From contig NZ_JAJHPU010000019.1 in assembly GCF_020831405.1 (NCBI RefSeq), positions 248,001 through 312,000 of the forward strand: a stretch of DNA of 64,000 bases, written 5' to 3'. The position numbers and the translations under genes are program-made. Below the pieces are notes generated by a model. The model saw nothing but the letters and a program-made list of their open reading frames with translations. It was not told the DNA's origin and searched no databases. The stretch is from Pseudomonas oryzagri (GTDB taxonomy: Bacteria; Pseudomonadota; Gammaproteobacteria; Pseudomonadales; Pseudomonadaceae). Below, one piece after another: positions 34,317 through 44,500 of this stretch. How positions within the stretch are numbered: the stretch's first letter is position 1; the number at the start of each line of letters is the position of its first letter.

Positions 34317-34956
34317 AGGCCATGTTCCTCGGCGCCACCACCAGTTCCGCCAGCGCGCCCTGCTTGCGCCGCGCCGGGGTGATGCGGATCAGCGCCGGCA
34401 GCGCCTGCTGCTGTTGCCACTCCGACTGCCATTCGCTACCGCCCTCGGTCAGCTGCTCCAGATAGGCGAAGCGCAGGGAGCGCGGCTGGTCGTCGAGCAG
34501 CACCTTCTGCTCGCCATCGTGCTCCAGGCTGTCGACCAGCAGCTTCCAGTCCATCGCGCGCATCTCCATCATCGGCATGTAGCGCATCAGCAGCTGCCAG
34601 CGCTGTCCCTCGCTGGACAGCGCCTTGTCCTGCAGCAGCTGCACCCAGTAGAGCTGATCGCTGTCGTCCAGCGTCGACAGCCGGCTGACGAAGATCACCC
34701 CCTCCTCGTCGCCGCGGAAGGCGAGCTGCTGCACATCCTCCTCGTCGCGCAGGGTGACCACCTCGGGGCCTTCGAGCAGGCGGCGCAGCAGCGCCTGGGC
34801 CAGGTAGTTGTCCTCGATCTCGCGCTGGCGCTGGTCGACCGCCTTCCAGGCGCCCATCGCCACCTGCAGGCCGCCGTAGGCCAGCAGCGACACCAGGGTC
34901 GCCAGGCTCATCGCCACCAGCAGCTCGATCAGGGTGAACCCCGCCACGCGTTTCAT
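34294..34956 (-). CDS. gspJ: Type II secretion minor pseudopilin GspJ
   Basis: A 220-residue pseudopilin with prepilin motif AG-FTLIELLVAMS (Glu at +5), followed by a beta-rich tip domain (DQLYWVQLL, PRSLRFAYLE). The ATG at 34956 shares one base with the gspI stop (TGATG); a GTG one codon upstream is possible. Confidence 0.92.
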   Translation of the reverse strand: MKRVAGFTLIELLVAMSLATLVSLLAYGGLQVAMGAWKAVDQRQREIEDNYLAQALLRRLLEGPEVVTLRDEEDVQQLAFRGDEEGVIFVSRLSTLDDSDQLYWVQLLQDKALSSEGQRWQLLMRYMPMMEMRAMDWKLLVDSLEHDGEQKVLLDDQPRSLRFAYLEQLTEGGSEWQSEWQQQQALPALIRITPARRKQGALAELVVAPRNMAYVVLSGK

Positions 34957-35348
34957 CACTGCTCCCGCATCAGCCGGATGGTGCTCAGGCTGAGCTGCTC
35001 GTTGGGCCGGCTCCCCCAGCTGACCGTGACCTGCACCCGCCAGGGCATCACGCCGTACTGCCCGCCGGGCTCCTGGTTGTCGAACTGGAAGCGCTCGACC
35101 TCGCTCTTCCAGCGGTAGCGCCCGCTGAGGCGTCCCTGGTGCTCGCCGCGGCTGTCCCAGCGCAATTGGGCGAGGACCTCCACCAGCTTGGATTCGGCCA
35201 GTTGCAGGGCGACCTGGTACTGCTCGGCGCGGTCCAGCGAGCCGAGCGACTGGGAGACGATGCGCAGCAGCACCGCCATGCTCAGGCTGAGGATAAGGAA
35301 GGCGACCAGCACCTCCAGCAGGGTGAAGCCGCGCTGCCTACATTTCAT
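34956..35348 (-). CDS. gspI: Type II secretion minor pseudopilin GspI
   Basis: A 130-residue pseudopilin with prepilin motif RG-FTLLEVLVAFLIL and Glu at +5, then the small C-terminal domain ending IRLMREQ. The start at ATG 35348 (MKCRQRGFTLLEV) overlaps the gspH end by 11 bp; an earlier in-frame start would deepen the overlap. Confidence 0.92.
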   Translation of the reverse strand: MKCRQRGFTLLEVLVAFLILSLSMAVLLRIVSQSLGSLDRAEQYQVALQLAESKLVEVLAQLRWDSRGEHQGRLSGRYRWKSEVERFQFDNQEPGGQYGVMPWRVQVTVSWGSRPNEQLSLSTIRLMREQ

Positions 35349-35901
35349 CGAACGATTCCCCGACGCCATGTCTCCTGCGCTCGAGTTCCTTGAGGCGGGC
35401 CTTCTCGGCCTTTTCGCGCGCCGCCTTGAGCCGTTCCTGCTCCTCCTCGGTACTGCGCTCGACCCGACCGCTCAGCCAGTCGACCACGATGACCCGGCTC
35501 TGGCCTTCCTCGAGCTTGACGGTGATGCTGCCGCCGGAAGAGTCGCCGGGCGGAAAGAAGAGGATCTGCGCCCCGCCGGCCTCGCCGCCGCCGCTCTCGC
35601 CGCCCTCCAGGGTCACCTCGATCCCGTTGCGCGGCCGGTAGGGAGCTTCGCGGTAGCTCAGGCGCAGGTCGTCGCTCTGCGCGTCCTGGCTGATGCTCAC
35701 CGGCGCGCCGGAGAGGATCGCCTGGCTGCGCGCATGCCGCAGCATGGCCGCCAGACTGCGGGCCTCGGCCTCGAGGCCGAGCCCCGGCAACAGGCGCTGG
35801 AATCCCGGGCCGACCAGGCTGACCGCGAGCCCCGCGATCACCAGCACCACCAGCAATTCCATCAGGGTGAAGCCGCGCGCCTCATTCCCAGCTGCGCACA
35901 T
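35338..35901 (-). CDS. gspH: Type II secretion minor pseudopilin GspH
   Basis: A 187-residue pseudopilin with prepilin motif RG-FTLMELLVVLVIAG. Unusual features are a Gly/Glu-rich loop (about 103-115) and a highly charged C-terminal helix (RSTEEEQERLKAAREKAEKA) that could be a coiled coil. ATG 35901 is preferred over a GTG at 35913; either overlaps the gspG end. Confidence 0.9.
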   Translation of the reverse strand: MCAAGNEARGFTLMELLVVLVIAGLAVSLVGPGFQRLLPGLGLEAEARSLAAMLRHARSQAILSGAPVSISQDAQSDDLRLSYREAPYRPRNGIEVTLEGGESGGGEAGGAQILFFPPGDSSGGSITVKLEEGQSRVIVVDWLSGRVERSTEEEQERLKAAREKAEKARLKELERRRHGVGESFDEM

Positions 35902-36340
35902 CGCGGTTTTCACCGTCGCCGCCTTCGCGGTTGTCCGCGCCCAGGCTCCACAGATCGAAGTCGCCGTTCTGGCCGGGCGAGCGGTACTGGTAGTCGTTGC
36001 CCCACGGGTCCTTGCGGATCACGCTCTTCTTCAGGTACGGGCCGTTCCAGTTGTCGACGTTGCGCGGCTTGGTGATCAGCGCGTCCAGGCCCTGCTCGCT
36101 GGTGGGATAGCTGCCCAGTTCGAGGCGGTAGAGATCCAGCGCCCCGCTCAGCTCCTGGATCTGCAACTGGGCGGCCTTGGTCTTCGAGCCGCTCAACTGC
36201 TTGAACACCTGGGGACCGACCAGGCTGGCCATCAGCCCGAGGATCACCAGGACCACGAGGATTTCCAGCAAGGTGAAGCCCCTGCCGCGCCGCGCCAGGC
36301 GGCGGTCGGTCGAGCGGCGAAGCGCGCGTGCCATGTGCAT
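35882..36340 (-). CDS. gspG: Type II secretion major pseudopilin GspG
   Basis: A 152-residue major pseudopilin. Prepilin motif RG-FTLLEILVVLVILG, then LYRLELGSYPTSEQGL and the calcium-binding C-terminal segment DPWGNDYQYRSPG with FDLWSLGADN, all typical of GspG. AGGAG lies 8 nt before ATG 36340. Cleavage must rely on a prepilin peptidase elsewhere, because no gspO/pilD is in the window. Confidence 0.95.
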   Translation of the reverse strand: MHMARALRRSTDRRLARRGRGFTLLEILVVLVILGLMASLVGPQVFKQLSGSKTKAAQLQIQELSGALDLYRLELGSYPTSEQGLDALITKPRNVDNWNGPYLKKSVIRKDPWGNDYQYRSPGQNGDFDLWSLGADNREGGDGENRDVRSWE

Positions 36341-36356
36341 ATCCGTATCTCCTGCT

Positions 36357-37577
36357 TCATATGGGTAGTTCGGTGATGCTCATGATGGCGACCAGCACCG
36401 AGAGGATGATCCCGGCGATCAGCACCCCCAGGCCGACGATCAACAGCGGCTCGAGTATCGCCAGCAGGCGCTGGATGGCGTTCTCCACCTCGCGGTCGTA
36501 GGTATCGGCGACCTTCATCAGCATCTCGTCGAGATGCCCGGTTTCCTCGCCTACCTGGATCATCTGCATCGCCAGCGAGGGGAACAGGCCGCTGGCGAGC
36601 AGCGGCGGCGCCAGCTGGCGCCCCTGCTTGAGGCCTTCGGCGGCGAGGCCGACCTGCTCGGCCAGCAGCCGGTTGCCGAGGGTCTGGCGGGCGATGCTCA
36701 GCCCCTGCAGCAGGGCCACGCCGCCGGTCAGCAGCGAACCCAGGCTGCGCGCGAAGCGGGCGGTCTCGACCCGCTGCAGCAGCCCGCCGATCAGCGGCAG
36801 GCGCAGCTTCAGGCGGTCCCACCGGTTGCGGTATTCGGGCTGTTGCAGCAGCTGGCGCGCGGCCACCGCGGCGCCGAGCAGCGCCAGCAGCAGCCACGGG
36901 CCGAAGGTGCGAATCCCCTCTGCCGCGCCGATGACGATCTGGGTGGACAGCGGCAGGCTGGCGCCCATGTCGTCGAACAACTGGCGGAACTGCGGGATCA
37001 CGTAGACCAGGATGATCAGCAGCGAGGTCACCGACACGCCGAGCAGGATCACCGGGTAGATCAGCGCCGACACCAGGCGGTCGTGCAGCGACTTGCTGCG
37101 CTCCATGTAATAGGCCAGGTTGGCCAGCCCCTCGGAAAGGTTACCGGCGACCTCGGAGGCCTGGATCATGCTGATGTAGAAGCCGGAGAACAGCTCCGGG
37201 CGCTCGCCCATCACCCTCGACAGGCTGATGCCGCGGCGCACGCCTTCCTGGATCGGCGCGATCAGCTGCTGCATCTGCGGGTCGGGATCGACCCGCAGCA
37301 TGATGTCCAGCGAGCGGTCAAGGGCCACCCCCGAGTGCAGCAGCGAGGCGAGGTTCTGGGTGAAGTGCAGCACCATCTTGCGGCTGCGCGTGCGGCCGAG
37401 CATCTCGCCGACGTCGACCTGCAATAACGACTGCCAGCCGCGCCGGGTGCCGATCTCGATGGGGATCAGGCCCTTGGCGCGCAGCTGCAGCAGCACGCCC
37501 TGCTCGTCCTCGGCCTCGAGGTCGCCGCTGTGCACCTCGCCGTCGTTGCTCACCGCCCGATAATGAAAGCGCGCCAT
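36357..37577 (-). CDS. gspF: Type II secretion inner-membrane protein GspF
   Basis: A 406-residue polytopic platform protein with two T2SSF domains (about 70-195 and 270-395) and three predicted transmembrane helices near 170, 220 and 380. The start MARFHYRAVSNDG is typical of the family. It begins 2 bp after the gspE stop. Confidence 0.95.
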   Translation of the reverse strand: MARFHYRAVSNDGEVHSGDLEAEDEQGVLLQLRAKGLIPIEIGTRRGWQSLLQVDVGEMLGRTRSRKMVLHFTQNLASLLHSGVALDRSLDIMLRVDPDPQMQQLIAPIQEGVRRGISLSRVMGERPELFSGFYISMIQASEVAGNLSEGLANLAYYMERSKSLHDRLVSALIYPVILLGVSVTSLLIILVYVIPQFRQLFDDMGASLPLSTQIVIGAAEGIRTFGPWLLLALLGAAVAARQLLQQPEYRNRWDRLKLRLPLIGGLLQRVETARFARSLGSLLTGGVALLQGLSIARQTLGNRLLAEQVGLAAEGLKQGRQLAPPLLASGLFPSLAMQMIQVGEETGHLDEMLMKVADTYDREVENAIQRLLAILEPLLIVGLGVLIAGIILSVLVAIMSITELPI

Positions 37578-37579
37578 CC

Positions 37580-39307
37580 TCAGCCCTCCTGGGTGACGCG
37601 GATCACTTCGTCGATGCTGGTGACGCCGTGGATCGCCTTCAGGCAGCCGTCCTCGTACATGGTCAGCATCCCCTCCTCGCGCGCGGCGCGCATCAGGGTG
37701 CCGGCGTCGGCGTGCTGGAGGATCAGGCGGCGGATGCCGTCGGTGATGGTCAGCACCTCGATGATGGCGATACGGCCGTAGTAGCCGGTGCCGTTGCACT
37801 CCGGGCAGCCCCTGGCCTTGTGCAGGGTCACCGGCTTGCCGCCGGACAGCTGGTCGAGGCGCATCTCGCGGACCATCTCCGGCAGCGGCGTCCACGCCTC
37901 GCGGCACTGCGGGCAGAGCTTGCGCACCAGGCGCTGGGCGAGCACGCCGTTCAAGGTCGAGGTCAGCAGGTAGTCCTCCACGCCCATCTCCATCAGGCGG
38001 GTGACACTGCTGGGTGCATCGTTGGTGTGCAGGGTGGACAGCACCAGGTGGCCGGTCAGCGCCGACTGGATGCAGATGCGCGCGGTCTCCAGGTCGCGCA
38101 TCTCGCCGACCATGATGACATCCGGGTCCTGGCGCACGATCGAGCGCAGCGCGCTGGCGAAGGTCAGGCCGATGCTCGGCTTGACCTGGATCTGGTTGAC
38201 CCCCTCGAGCTGGTACTCCACCGGGTCTTCCACGGTGATCAGCTTGCTCTCGCTGGTGTTGAGCATGTTCAGCGCGGTGTACAGGGTGGTGGTCTTGCCG
38301 CTGCCGGTCGGCCCGGTGACCAGCAGCACGCCGTAGGGAATCCGCAGGATGCCCTGCAGGCGCTGGTAGGGCTGCTCGCTGAAGCCCAGCGCGGCGAAGT
38401 CCAGCACCACGCTCTCGCGGTTGAGCAGGCGCATCACCACGCTCTCGCCGTGCATGGTCGGCACGGTGGACACGCGGATGTCGAGATCGTTGCCCTGTAC
38501 GCGCATCTCGATGCGGCCGTCCTGCGGCAGGCGCCGCTCGGCAATGTTGAGGCGCGCCATCAGCTTGATCCGCGAGATCACCGCCGCCGACAGATTGACC
38601 GGCGGCGACTCGGTTTCCTGCAGCACGCCGTCGACCCGGTAGCGCACCTTGAGGCGGTTCTCGAAGGGCTCGACGTGGATGTCCGAGGCGCGCATGTCCA
38701 CCGCGCGCTGGATGACCAGGTTGACCAGGCGGATGACCGGCGCCTCGCTGGCCATGTCGCGCAGCTGCTCGACGTCGTCGCTGCTTTCCGTCTCGTCGGC
38801 GGCGCTGACCCGCGAGAGGATGTCGCCCATCTGGCTGCGGCCCTCGCCGTACAGCCGCTCGATGGCCGATTCGATCTCGCTGGCCAGCGCCACCGTCGAC
38901 TCGATCCGGCAGCCGGCGGCCAACGCCAGGGCGGAAATCACGTAGGCGTCCTGCGGATCGGCCAGCGCCACGCGCAGCACGCCGTCCTCCTGCGTAAGCG
39001 GCAGGGCGCGACATTCCTTGAGGAAACGGTAGGAAAGCCGTTCGATCGGCAGCGGTTCGCCGGGAAAATCGCCGGCCGGCACCAGCGGCAGGCCCAGCGA
39101 GGTGGACAATTGGCGGGCGATGTCCTGCTCGGACACCAGACCCATGCGCATCAGCAGGGTCTGCTGCGAGCAGGGCTCGGTCTGCGCGGCCTGCATGCGC
39201 TGCAGGCGGTTGTAATCCGACTCGCTCAGCTTGCCGGCCTGCAACAGCTCGCGCCCCAGATCCAGCGGCGCGGCGGCCGACGAGTTGATGACTGCCGAAG
39301 CGACCAT
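37580..39307 (-). CDS. gspE: Type II secretion ATPase GspE
   Basis: A 575-residue hexameric ATPase driving pseudopilus assembly. It has an N1E/N2E region (about 1-190), Walker A GPTGSGKTTTLY, Asp box ITVEDPVEY, Walker B DPDVIMVGEMRD, a His box, and the zinc-binding tetracysteine motif (CPQC and CPEC). The start at ATG 39307 (MVASAVINSS) is the first that fits; upstream open frame is out of family. It is the first gene of the eleven-gene operon and divergent from the TraX-like gene; the operon promoter lies in 39308-39485 but no clear motif stands out. Confidence 0.95.
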   Translation of the reverse strand: MVASAVINSSAAAPLDLGRELLQAGKLSESDYNRLQRMQAAQTEPCSQQTLLMRMGLVSEQDIARQLSTSLGLPLVPAGDFPGEPLPIERLSYRFLKECRALPLTQEDGVLRVALADPQDAYVISALALAAGCRIESTVALASEIESAIERLYGEGRSQMGDILSRVSAADETESSDDVEQLRDMASEAPVIRLVNLVIQRAVDMRASDIHVEPFENRLKVRYRVDGVLQETESPPVNLSAAVISRIKLMARLNIAERRLPQDGRIEMRVQGNDLDIRVSTVPTMHGESVVMRLLNRESVVLDFAALGFSEQPYQRLQGILRIPYGVLLVTGPTGSGKTTTLYTALNMLNTSESKLITVEDPVEYQLEGVNQIQVKPSIGLTFASALRSIVRQDPDVIMVGEMRDLETARICIQSALTGHLVLSTLHTNDAPSSVTRLMEMGVEDYLLTSTLNGVLAQRLVRKLCPQCREAWTPLPEMVREMRLDQLSGGKPVTLHKARGCPECNGTGYYGRIAIIEVLTITDGIRRLILQHADAGTLMRAAREEGMLTMYEDGCLKAIHGVTSIDEVIRVTQEG

Positions 39308-39485
39308 CCGTCTTCCCCCTCCCGCCCGCTCTGCCGGCGGGTGTGGCGGCCTGCCGGGATGGCGGGCCAAGCGGTCTGGAAAAAATATAGACCCTCCGGC
39401 TGCAGACGATCGGGTTTGCCGCCAGCCGGAATCGCCGCCGATAATGCCCGGCCCGTCGCCAGGCGACGGCCGACCCAGGACCCTC

Positions 39486-40286
39486 ATGATCGAACTGCCG
39501 CAGCCATCCACCCCGGCCGCCGTGCGTCCCCTGCCGGGGGCGGCGGCGCCCAGCCACGCCCGCGAGCGTGGCCTCGACCTGGTCAAGTGGCTGGCGCTGG
39601 CCAGCATGGCCGTCGACCACCTGCGCTTCCTGAGCCCCGGCCAGCCGCTGCTGGCCGGCTGTTTCGTGGTCGGCCGGCTGGCCTTTCCGCTGTTCTGCCT
39701 GGCGCTGGCCGCCAACCTGGCGCGCCGCCCGGCCGGCGCGTTCAGCGCCAGCGAGCGCCGCCATCTCGGCGCCCTGCTGCTGTTCGCGGTATTCAGCGAG
39801 CCCGCTCATGATCTGATGCTGGGCAACGCCCACAAGTTCAACATCCTGGTCACCCTGGCCCTCGGCTGGGGCATCGCCTGGGGCTGCAACGCCCTGCAGC
39901 GCGGGCCGCTGCTGATGGCCGGGCTGCTCGCCGGCGGCGCCGCCTGGCTGCACGCCAGCCTGACCTACGGCCTGCCCGGCGTGCTGCTGCCGACCTTCTG
40001 CCTGTTCGCCCTGCAACGCGGCGGCCCGTGGCCGGCCCTGGCGACCGCCACCGTACTGCTGGCCAATTTCACCCCGCGGCTGTCCGCCGGCCTGCTCGCC
40101 GGAGAGCCGCGCGACGCGCTGATCGCCGCCGTCTGCCTGGCCGCCCTGCCGCTCGGCCTGTGGCTGCTGCGCGCGCCGCTGCCGACGGGCCTGCGCGTCT
40201 CGGCGGTGGGCCGCTGGGCCTACTTCTTCTATCCATTGCACATGCTGATCATCGCCGCGACGGCCATACTGCTGCGCACCCTGTGA
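39486..40286 (+). CDS. TraX-family membrane protein
   Basis: A 266-residue integral membrane protein with about eight hydrophobic helices. It opens its TraX-like domain with GLDLVKWLALASMAVDHLRF and keeps the FNILVTLALGW and YFFYPLHMLII motifs. TraX acetylates F-pilin in conjugative plasmids; chromosomal homologues are probably acyltransferases of unknown substrate. CCAGGA precedes the ATG at 39486. It lies just upstream of sbcD (20 bp), but no functional link is known. Confidence 0.8.
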   Translation: MIELPQPSTPAAVRPLPGAAAPSHARERGLDLVKWLALASMAVDHLRFLSPGQPLLAGCFVVGRLAFPLFCLALAANLARRPAGAFSASERRHLGALLLFAVFSEPAHDLMLGNAHKFNILVTLALGWGIAWGCNALQRGPLLMAGLLAGGAAWLHASLTYGLPGVLLPTFCLFALQRGGPWPALATATVLLANFTPRLSAGLLAGEPRDALIAAVCLAALPLGLWLLRAPLPTGLRVSAVGRWAYFFYPLHMLIIAATAILLRTL

Positions 40287-40306
40287 AGGACCTTGGGGAA
40301 CCCATC

Positions 40307-41527
40307 ATGCGTCTGATCCACACCTCCGACTGGCACCTGGGGCAGAACCTGCACGGCCAGGATCGCGATTACGAACACGCCGCCTTCCTCGCCTGGCTGC
40401 TGGAGCAACTGGTGGCGCAGCGGGCCGACGCCCTGCTGATCGCCGGCGACATCTTCGACACCGCCAACCCGCCGCTCAAAGCCCAGGAGCGCCTGTACGA
40501 CTTCATCGTCGAGGCCCACCAGCGCCTGCCGCGGCTGGACATCGTGATGATCGCCGGCAACCACGACTCGGGCGGACGCATCGAGCTGCCGGCGCCTTTG
40601 ATGCGCCGCCTCAACGCCCATGCCCTCGGCCGCATCGAGCGGCTGGACGACGTGCTGGACAGCGACCGCCTGCTGCTGCCGCTGCACCGCGCGGACGGCG
40701 AGATCGGCGCCTGGTGCCTGGCGCTGCCGTTCCTGCGGCCGGCCGAGGTCACCGGCGGCGCGGTGGGCGACGACTACCTGGCCGGCATCGACCGGGTGCA
40801 CCACGAGCTGATCGCCGCCGCCGAAGCCCGCCGCACGCCGGAGCAGGCGCTGATCGCGGTCAGCCATGCGCACATGGCCGGCGCCGCGGTGTCCGAGGAT
40901 TCCGAGCGCAACATCGTCATCGGCACCGCCGAGGCGCTGCCGGCCAGCCTGTTCCCCGCGCAGGTCGCCTACGTCGCCCTCGGCCACCTGCACAAGCCGC
41001 AGCAGGTCGCCGGCCAGGGCCGCATCCGCTACAGCGGCGCGCCGCTGCCGCTGTCGTTCGCCGAGGTCGACTACCCGCACCAGGTGCTGCTCATCGAACT
41101 GGACGGCGCCGAACTGCGCGCGGTCGAATCGCTGCCGGTGCCGCGCGCGGTAGCCATGCTGCGCGTGGGCCCCGCGCCGCTGGCCGAGGTGCTGGAGCGC
41201 CTGGCCGCCCTGCCCGACGCCGCGCTGCCGCGCGAGCGCCGGCCCTGGCTGGAGGTGCGCGTGCAGCTGGAGCAGCCGCAGCCCGACCTGCGCCAGCAGA
41301 TCGAGGCCGCGCTGGACGGCAAGAGCTGCCGCCTGGTGCGCATCGCCAGCGAATACCACGGGCGCAGCGAGGAGGCCCCGGCGCTGGTCGGCCTCGACCA
41401 GCTGAGCCCGCAGGAACTGTTCCGCCGCAGCTGGCAGGCCGAATACCACAACGAAGCCGATGCCCAGGTCCTGGAGGACTTCATGACCCTGCTGCAGACC
41501 GTGGAACTGCAAGGAGGCCGGGCATGA
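40307..41527 (+). CDS. sbcD: Exonuclease subunit SbcD
   Basis: A 406-residue Mre11-type nuclease subunit. Metallophosphoesterase motifs: TSDWHLGQ, AGDIFDTANP, AGNHDSGG and the later SHAHMAG and LGHLHKPQ. With SbcC it forms the SbcCD complex that opens hairpins and trims DNA ends. Its stop overlaps the sbcC start by 4 bp. Confidence 0.96.
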   Translation: MRLIHTSDWHLGQNLHGQDRDYEHAAFLAWLLEQLVAQRADALLIAGDIFDTANPPLKAQERLYDFIVEAHQRLPRLDIVMIAGNHDSGGRIELPAPLMRRLNAHALGRIERLDDVLDSDRLLLPLHRADGEIGAWCLALPFLRPAEVTGGAVGDDYLAGIDRVHHELIAAAEARRTPEQALIAVSHAHMAGAAVSEDSERNIVIGTAEALPASLFPAQVAYVALGHLHKPQQVAGQGRIRYSGAPLPLSFAEVDYPHQVLLIELDGAELRAVESLPVPRAVAMLRVGPAPLAEVLERLAALPDAALPRERRPWLEVRVQLEQPQPDLRQQIEAALDGKSCRLVRIASEYHGRSEEAPALVGLDQLSPQELFRRSWQAEYHNEADAQVLEDFMTLLQTVELQGGRA

Positions 41528-44500
41528 AGATCCTCGCCATCCGCCTGAAGAACCTCGCCTCGCTGGCCGGCGAGCAGGAAGTCGACTTCACCGCAGAACC
41601 CTTGGCCAGCGCCGGGCTGTTCGCCATCACCGGGCCGACCGGCGCCGGCAAGAGCACCCTGCTCGACGCCCTGTGCCTGGCGCTGTTCGGCGAGACGCCG
41701 CGCCTGCAGCACGCCAAGTCCACCCTCAAGGTGCCCGACGGCAGCGACAACGATGCCCTCGGCAGCGACGACGGCCGCAACCTGCTGCGCCGCGGCACCA
41801 GCGGCGGGCATGCCGAGGTGGATTTCGTCGGCGTCGACGGCAAGCGCTATCGCGCCCGCTGGGAAGTGCGCCGCGCCCGCGACAAGGCCAGCGGCAAGCT
41901 GCAGAACAGCCAGCAGAGCCTGCGCGACCTCGACGGCGACCAGTTGCTGACCGGCAACAAGATCGAATTCCGCGAGCAGATGGAGTTGCGCCTGGGTCTG
42001 ACCCTGCAGCAGTTCACCCGCGCGGTACTGCTGGCGCAGAGCGAGTTCAGCGCCTTTCTCAAGGCCGACGACAACGAGCGTGGCGCCCTGCTGGAAAAGC
42101 TCACCGACACCGGCGTGTACAGCAGCCTCGGCAAGGCCGCCTTCGCCGCCGCCAAGCGCGCGCGCGAAGCCCTCGAGGATCTGGAGCGCGAGGCCGGCGG
42201 CATCCGCCCGCTGGAGGCGGAGGAGCGCGCGGATCTGGAGCAGCGCCACGCCGCGGCCGTCGTCCTGTTCAAGACCGCGCAGAGCCAACTGCAGGAGCTG
42301 GAACGCCAGCGCCAGTGGCTGACCGAGCTGGCCCGTCTGCAGGGCGAACGGCAGGCCGCCCAGATCCAGCTGGACTCTGCCCGCACCGCGCAGGAAAACC
42401 TGGCCGGCGAACGCCAGACCCTCGCCCTGCTCGAACAGCTCGCCCCCGAACGACATCGCTTCGCCCGCCAGGCCGAACTGGGGCCGCTGCTGACCGAGCT
42501 GCACGCCAGTCTGCAACGTCACGGCGAGCAGCAGCAGGTCCTGCAGCAGCGGCTGATCGAGCTGGACGCCGCCGCCCAACGGACCGCCGCCGAACGGGAC
42601 GCCGCCGAGCAGGCCCGCCAGTCGGCCGACGGCGCGCTGCGCCAGGCCTATGGCGAGGAACAGCGCCTCGCCGAACTGCAGCAGGAGCTGGCCAAGGCGC
42701 AACAAGCCGCACAGCAGGCGCGCGACGCCGTCGCGGCCGGGGAACGCACGCTGGCGCAACTGCAGGAGCGGCAAACCCGCCTGATCGCCCAGCAGGACGA
42801 ACTGACCGAACGCCTGCAACACAGCGCCGACCTGCATGGGTTGTGCAGCGCCTGGGATGGCCACCGTCCGCGCCTGCAGCAGGCGGTGCAACTGGCCAAC
42901 CAGCTGGGCAAGGGCCGCGAGGAGCTGCCCGCGCTGCAACAGGCCGCCAGCCAGGCCCAGCAGCAGCTGGAAGCCGCCCGCCAGCAGCTCGACGCCCTGC
43001 AGCAGCGACTCGGCGGCAGCGCGCCGGCCGAACAGATCGCCACCCTGCAACGGCAACTCGGCGGGTGGCGCCCGCGCCTGAGCGCCCTGGAAGAAGCGCA
43101 GCGTCTCTGCCAACGCCACACGGAACTGGCCAGCGGTCTGGCCAGGGTCCAGGCGCGCGCGACCGAGCTGCAGACCCGCCGCGAGCAGTGCGTGACCAGC
43201 GGCAAGGCGACCGGCAGCGAGCTGCAAAGCGCGGAGCAGGCGCTGAAGATCACCCTCGAGCTGCTCGAACGCCAGCGCCTGGCGCGCAGCGCCAGCGTCG
43301 AGGAACTGCGCGCGCAGCTGCGCGACGGCGAGCCCTGCCCGGTTTGCGGCAGCGCCGAGCATCCCTATCACCACGGCGACAGCCTGCTCGCCGCCCTCGC
43401 CAGCCAGGACGAGGCCGAAGCCGCACGCGCCCAGCAGCAGGTCGAGCGGCTCAGGGACCGTCAGATCGAACTGCGCACCGAGTATCGCGAGCTGGAGCGC
43501 CAGCTCGGCGAAGCGAACCAGGAGCGGGAGCGGCTCGCCGGCGAACTGGGCCCGCTGGAGCGCGACCTCGCCGCCCACGCCAAGCTGGCGACGCAGCCCG
43601 GCGAACAGCGCAGCGCGTGGCTGGCCGGCCAGGTGGCCGGCCTGCGCCAGTCGATCCGCGCGGCCGAGCAACGCCAGAGCGAGCTGCTGGAGCTGCAGCA
43701 GCACAGCGAACGCCTGCAGGAGCAGGATCGCCAGGCCGAACAGGCCAGCCAGACCGCCAGGCGCAATCTGGAACACCAGCAGCAGCGCCTGAGCGAGGAC
43801 CAGCAGCGCCTGGACAGCGAACTGGAAACCTTCGCCGAACTGCTGCCCGGCGACTGGCTGCAGCGCTGGCAGGCCGCACCGGCGCTCAGCTTCATGGAGC
43901 TGGATCGCCAGATCGCCGAGCGCCTGCAGCAACTGGACGAGCAGCGCGAACTGGACGAGGAACAACGCGAGCGGCAAGCGACCCTGGAGCAGGAACGCCT
44001 GCAGCAGAACCATCGCCAGCAACTCCTGCACACCTGCGGCGCCCGTCTGGGCGAGCTGGACGAGCTGCGCCGCGTGGCCGAAACCGCCCTGCGCCAGTGC
44101 CTCGGCGCGCAGCCGAGCGCCGCGGCCTGGCAACAGGCGCTGGAGCAGGCGCAGGGCCGCGCGCGCGCAGCCGCGAGCAGCGCCGAGCAGGCGCGGCAGG
44201 ACGCCCACACGCGCCAGGTCCAGCTCGTCGCCGAGGAGCACAACCTGCGCCAGCGCCTGAGCGAGCTGCACGCGGAGCAGGCCGGGTTGCAGCACGAACT
44301 CGCCGCCTGGCGCGCCGGCCATCCGCAACTCGACGACGCCACCCTCGCCGCCCTGCTGGCCCAGCCGGCGGCGCGCGCCGGCGAGCTGCGCGAGCAGTTG
44401 CAGCGCGCCAGCGAGACCCTGGCGCAGTGCCAGGTGCGCCTGGAGGAGCGCAGCCAGCAACTGGCCGCCCACCAGGCCAAACAGACCGAAGCGCCGGAGC

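Noticed and set aside
36357-40241. 1294-codon minus-strand frame joining gspF to upstream sequence
   Set aside because: Only its last 406 codons are gspF; the rest is antisense to TraX and out of frame with gspE.
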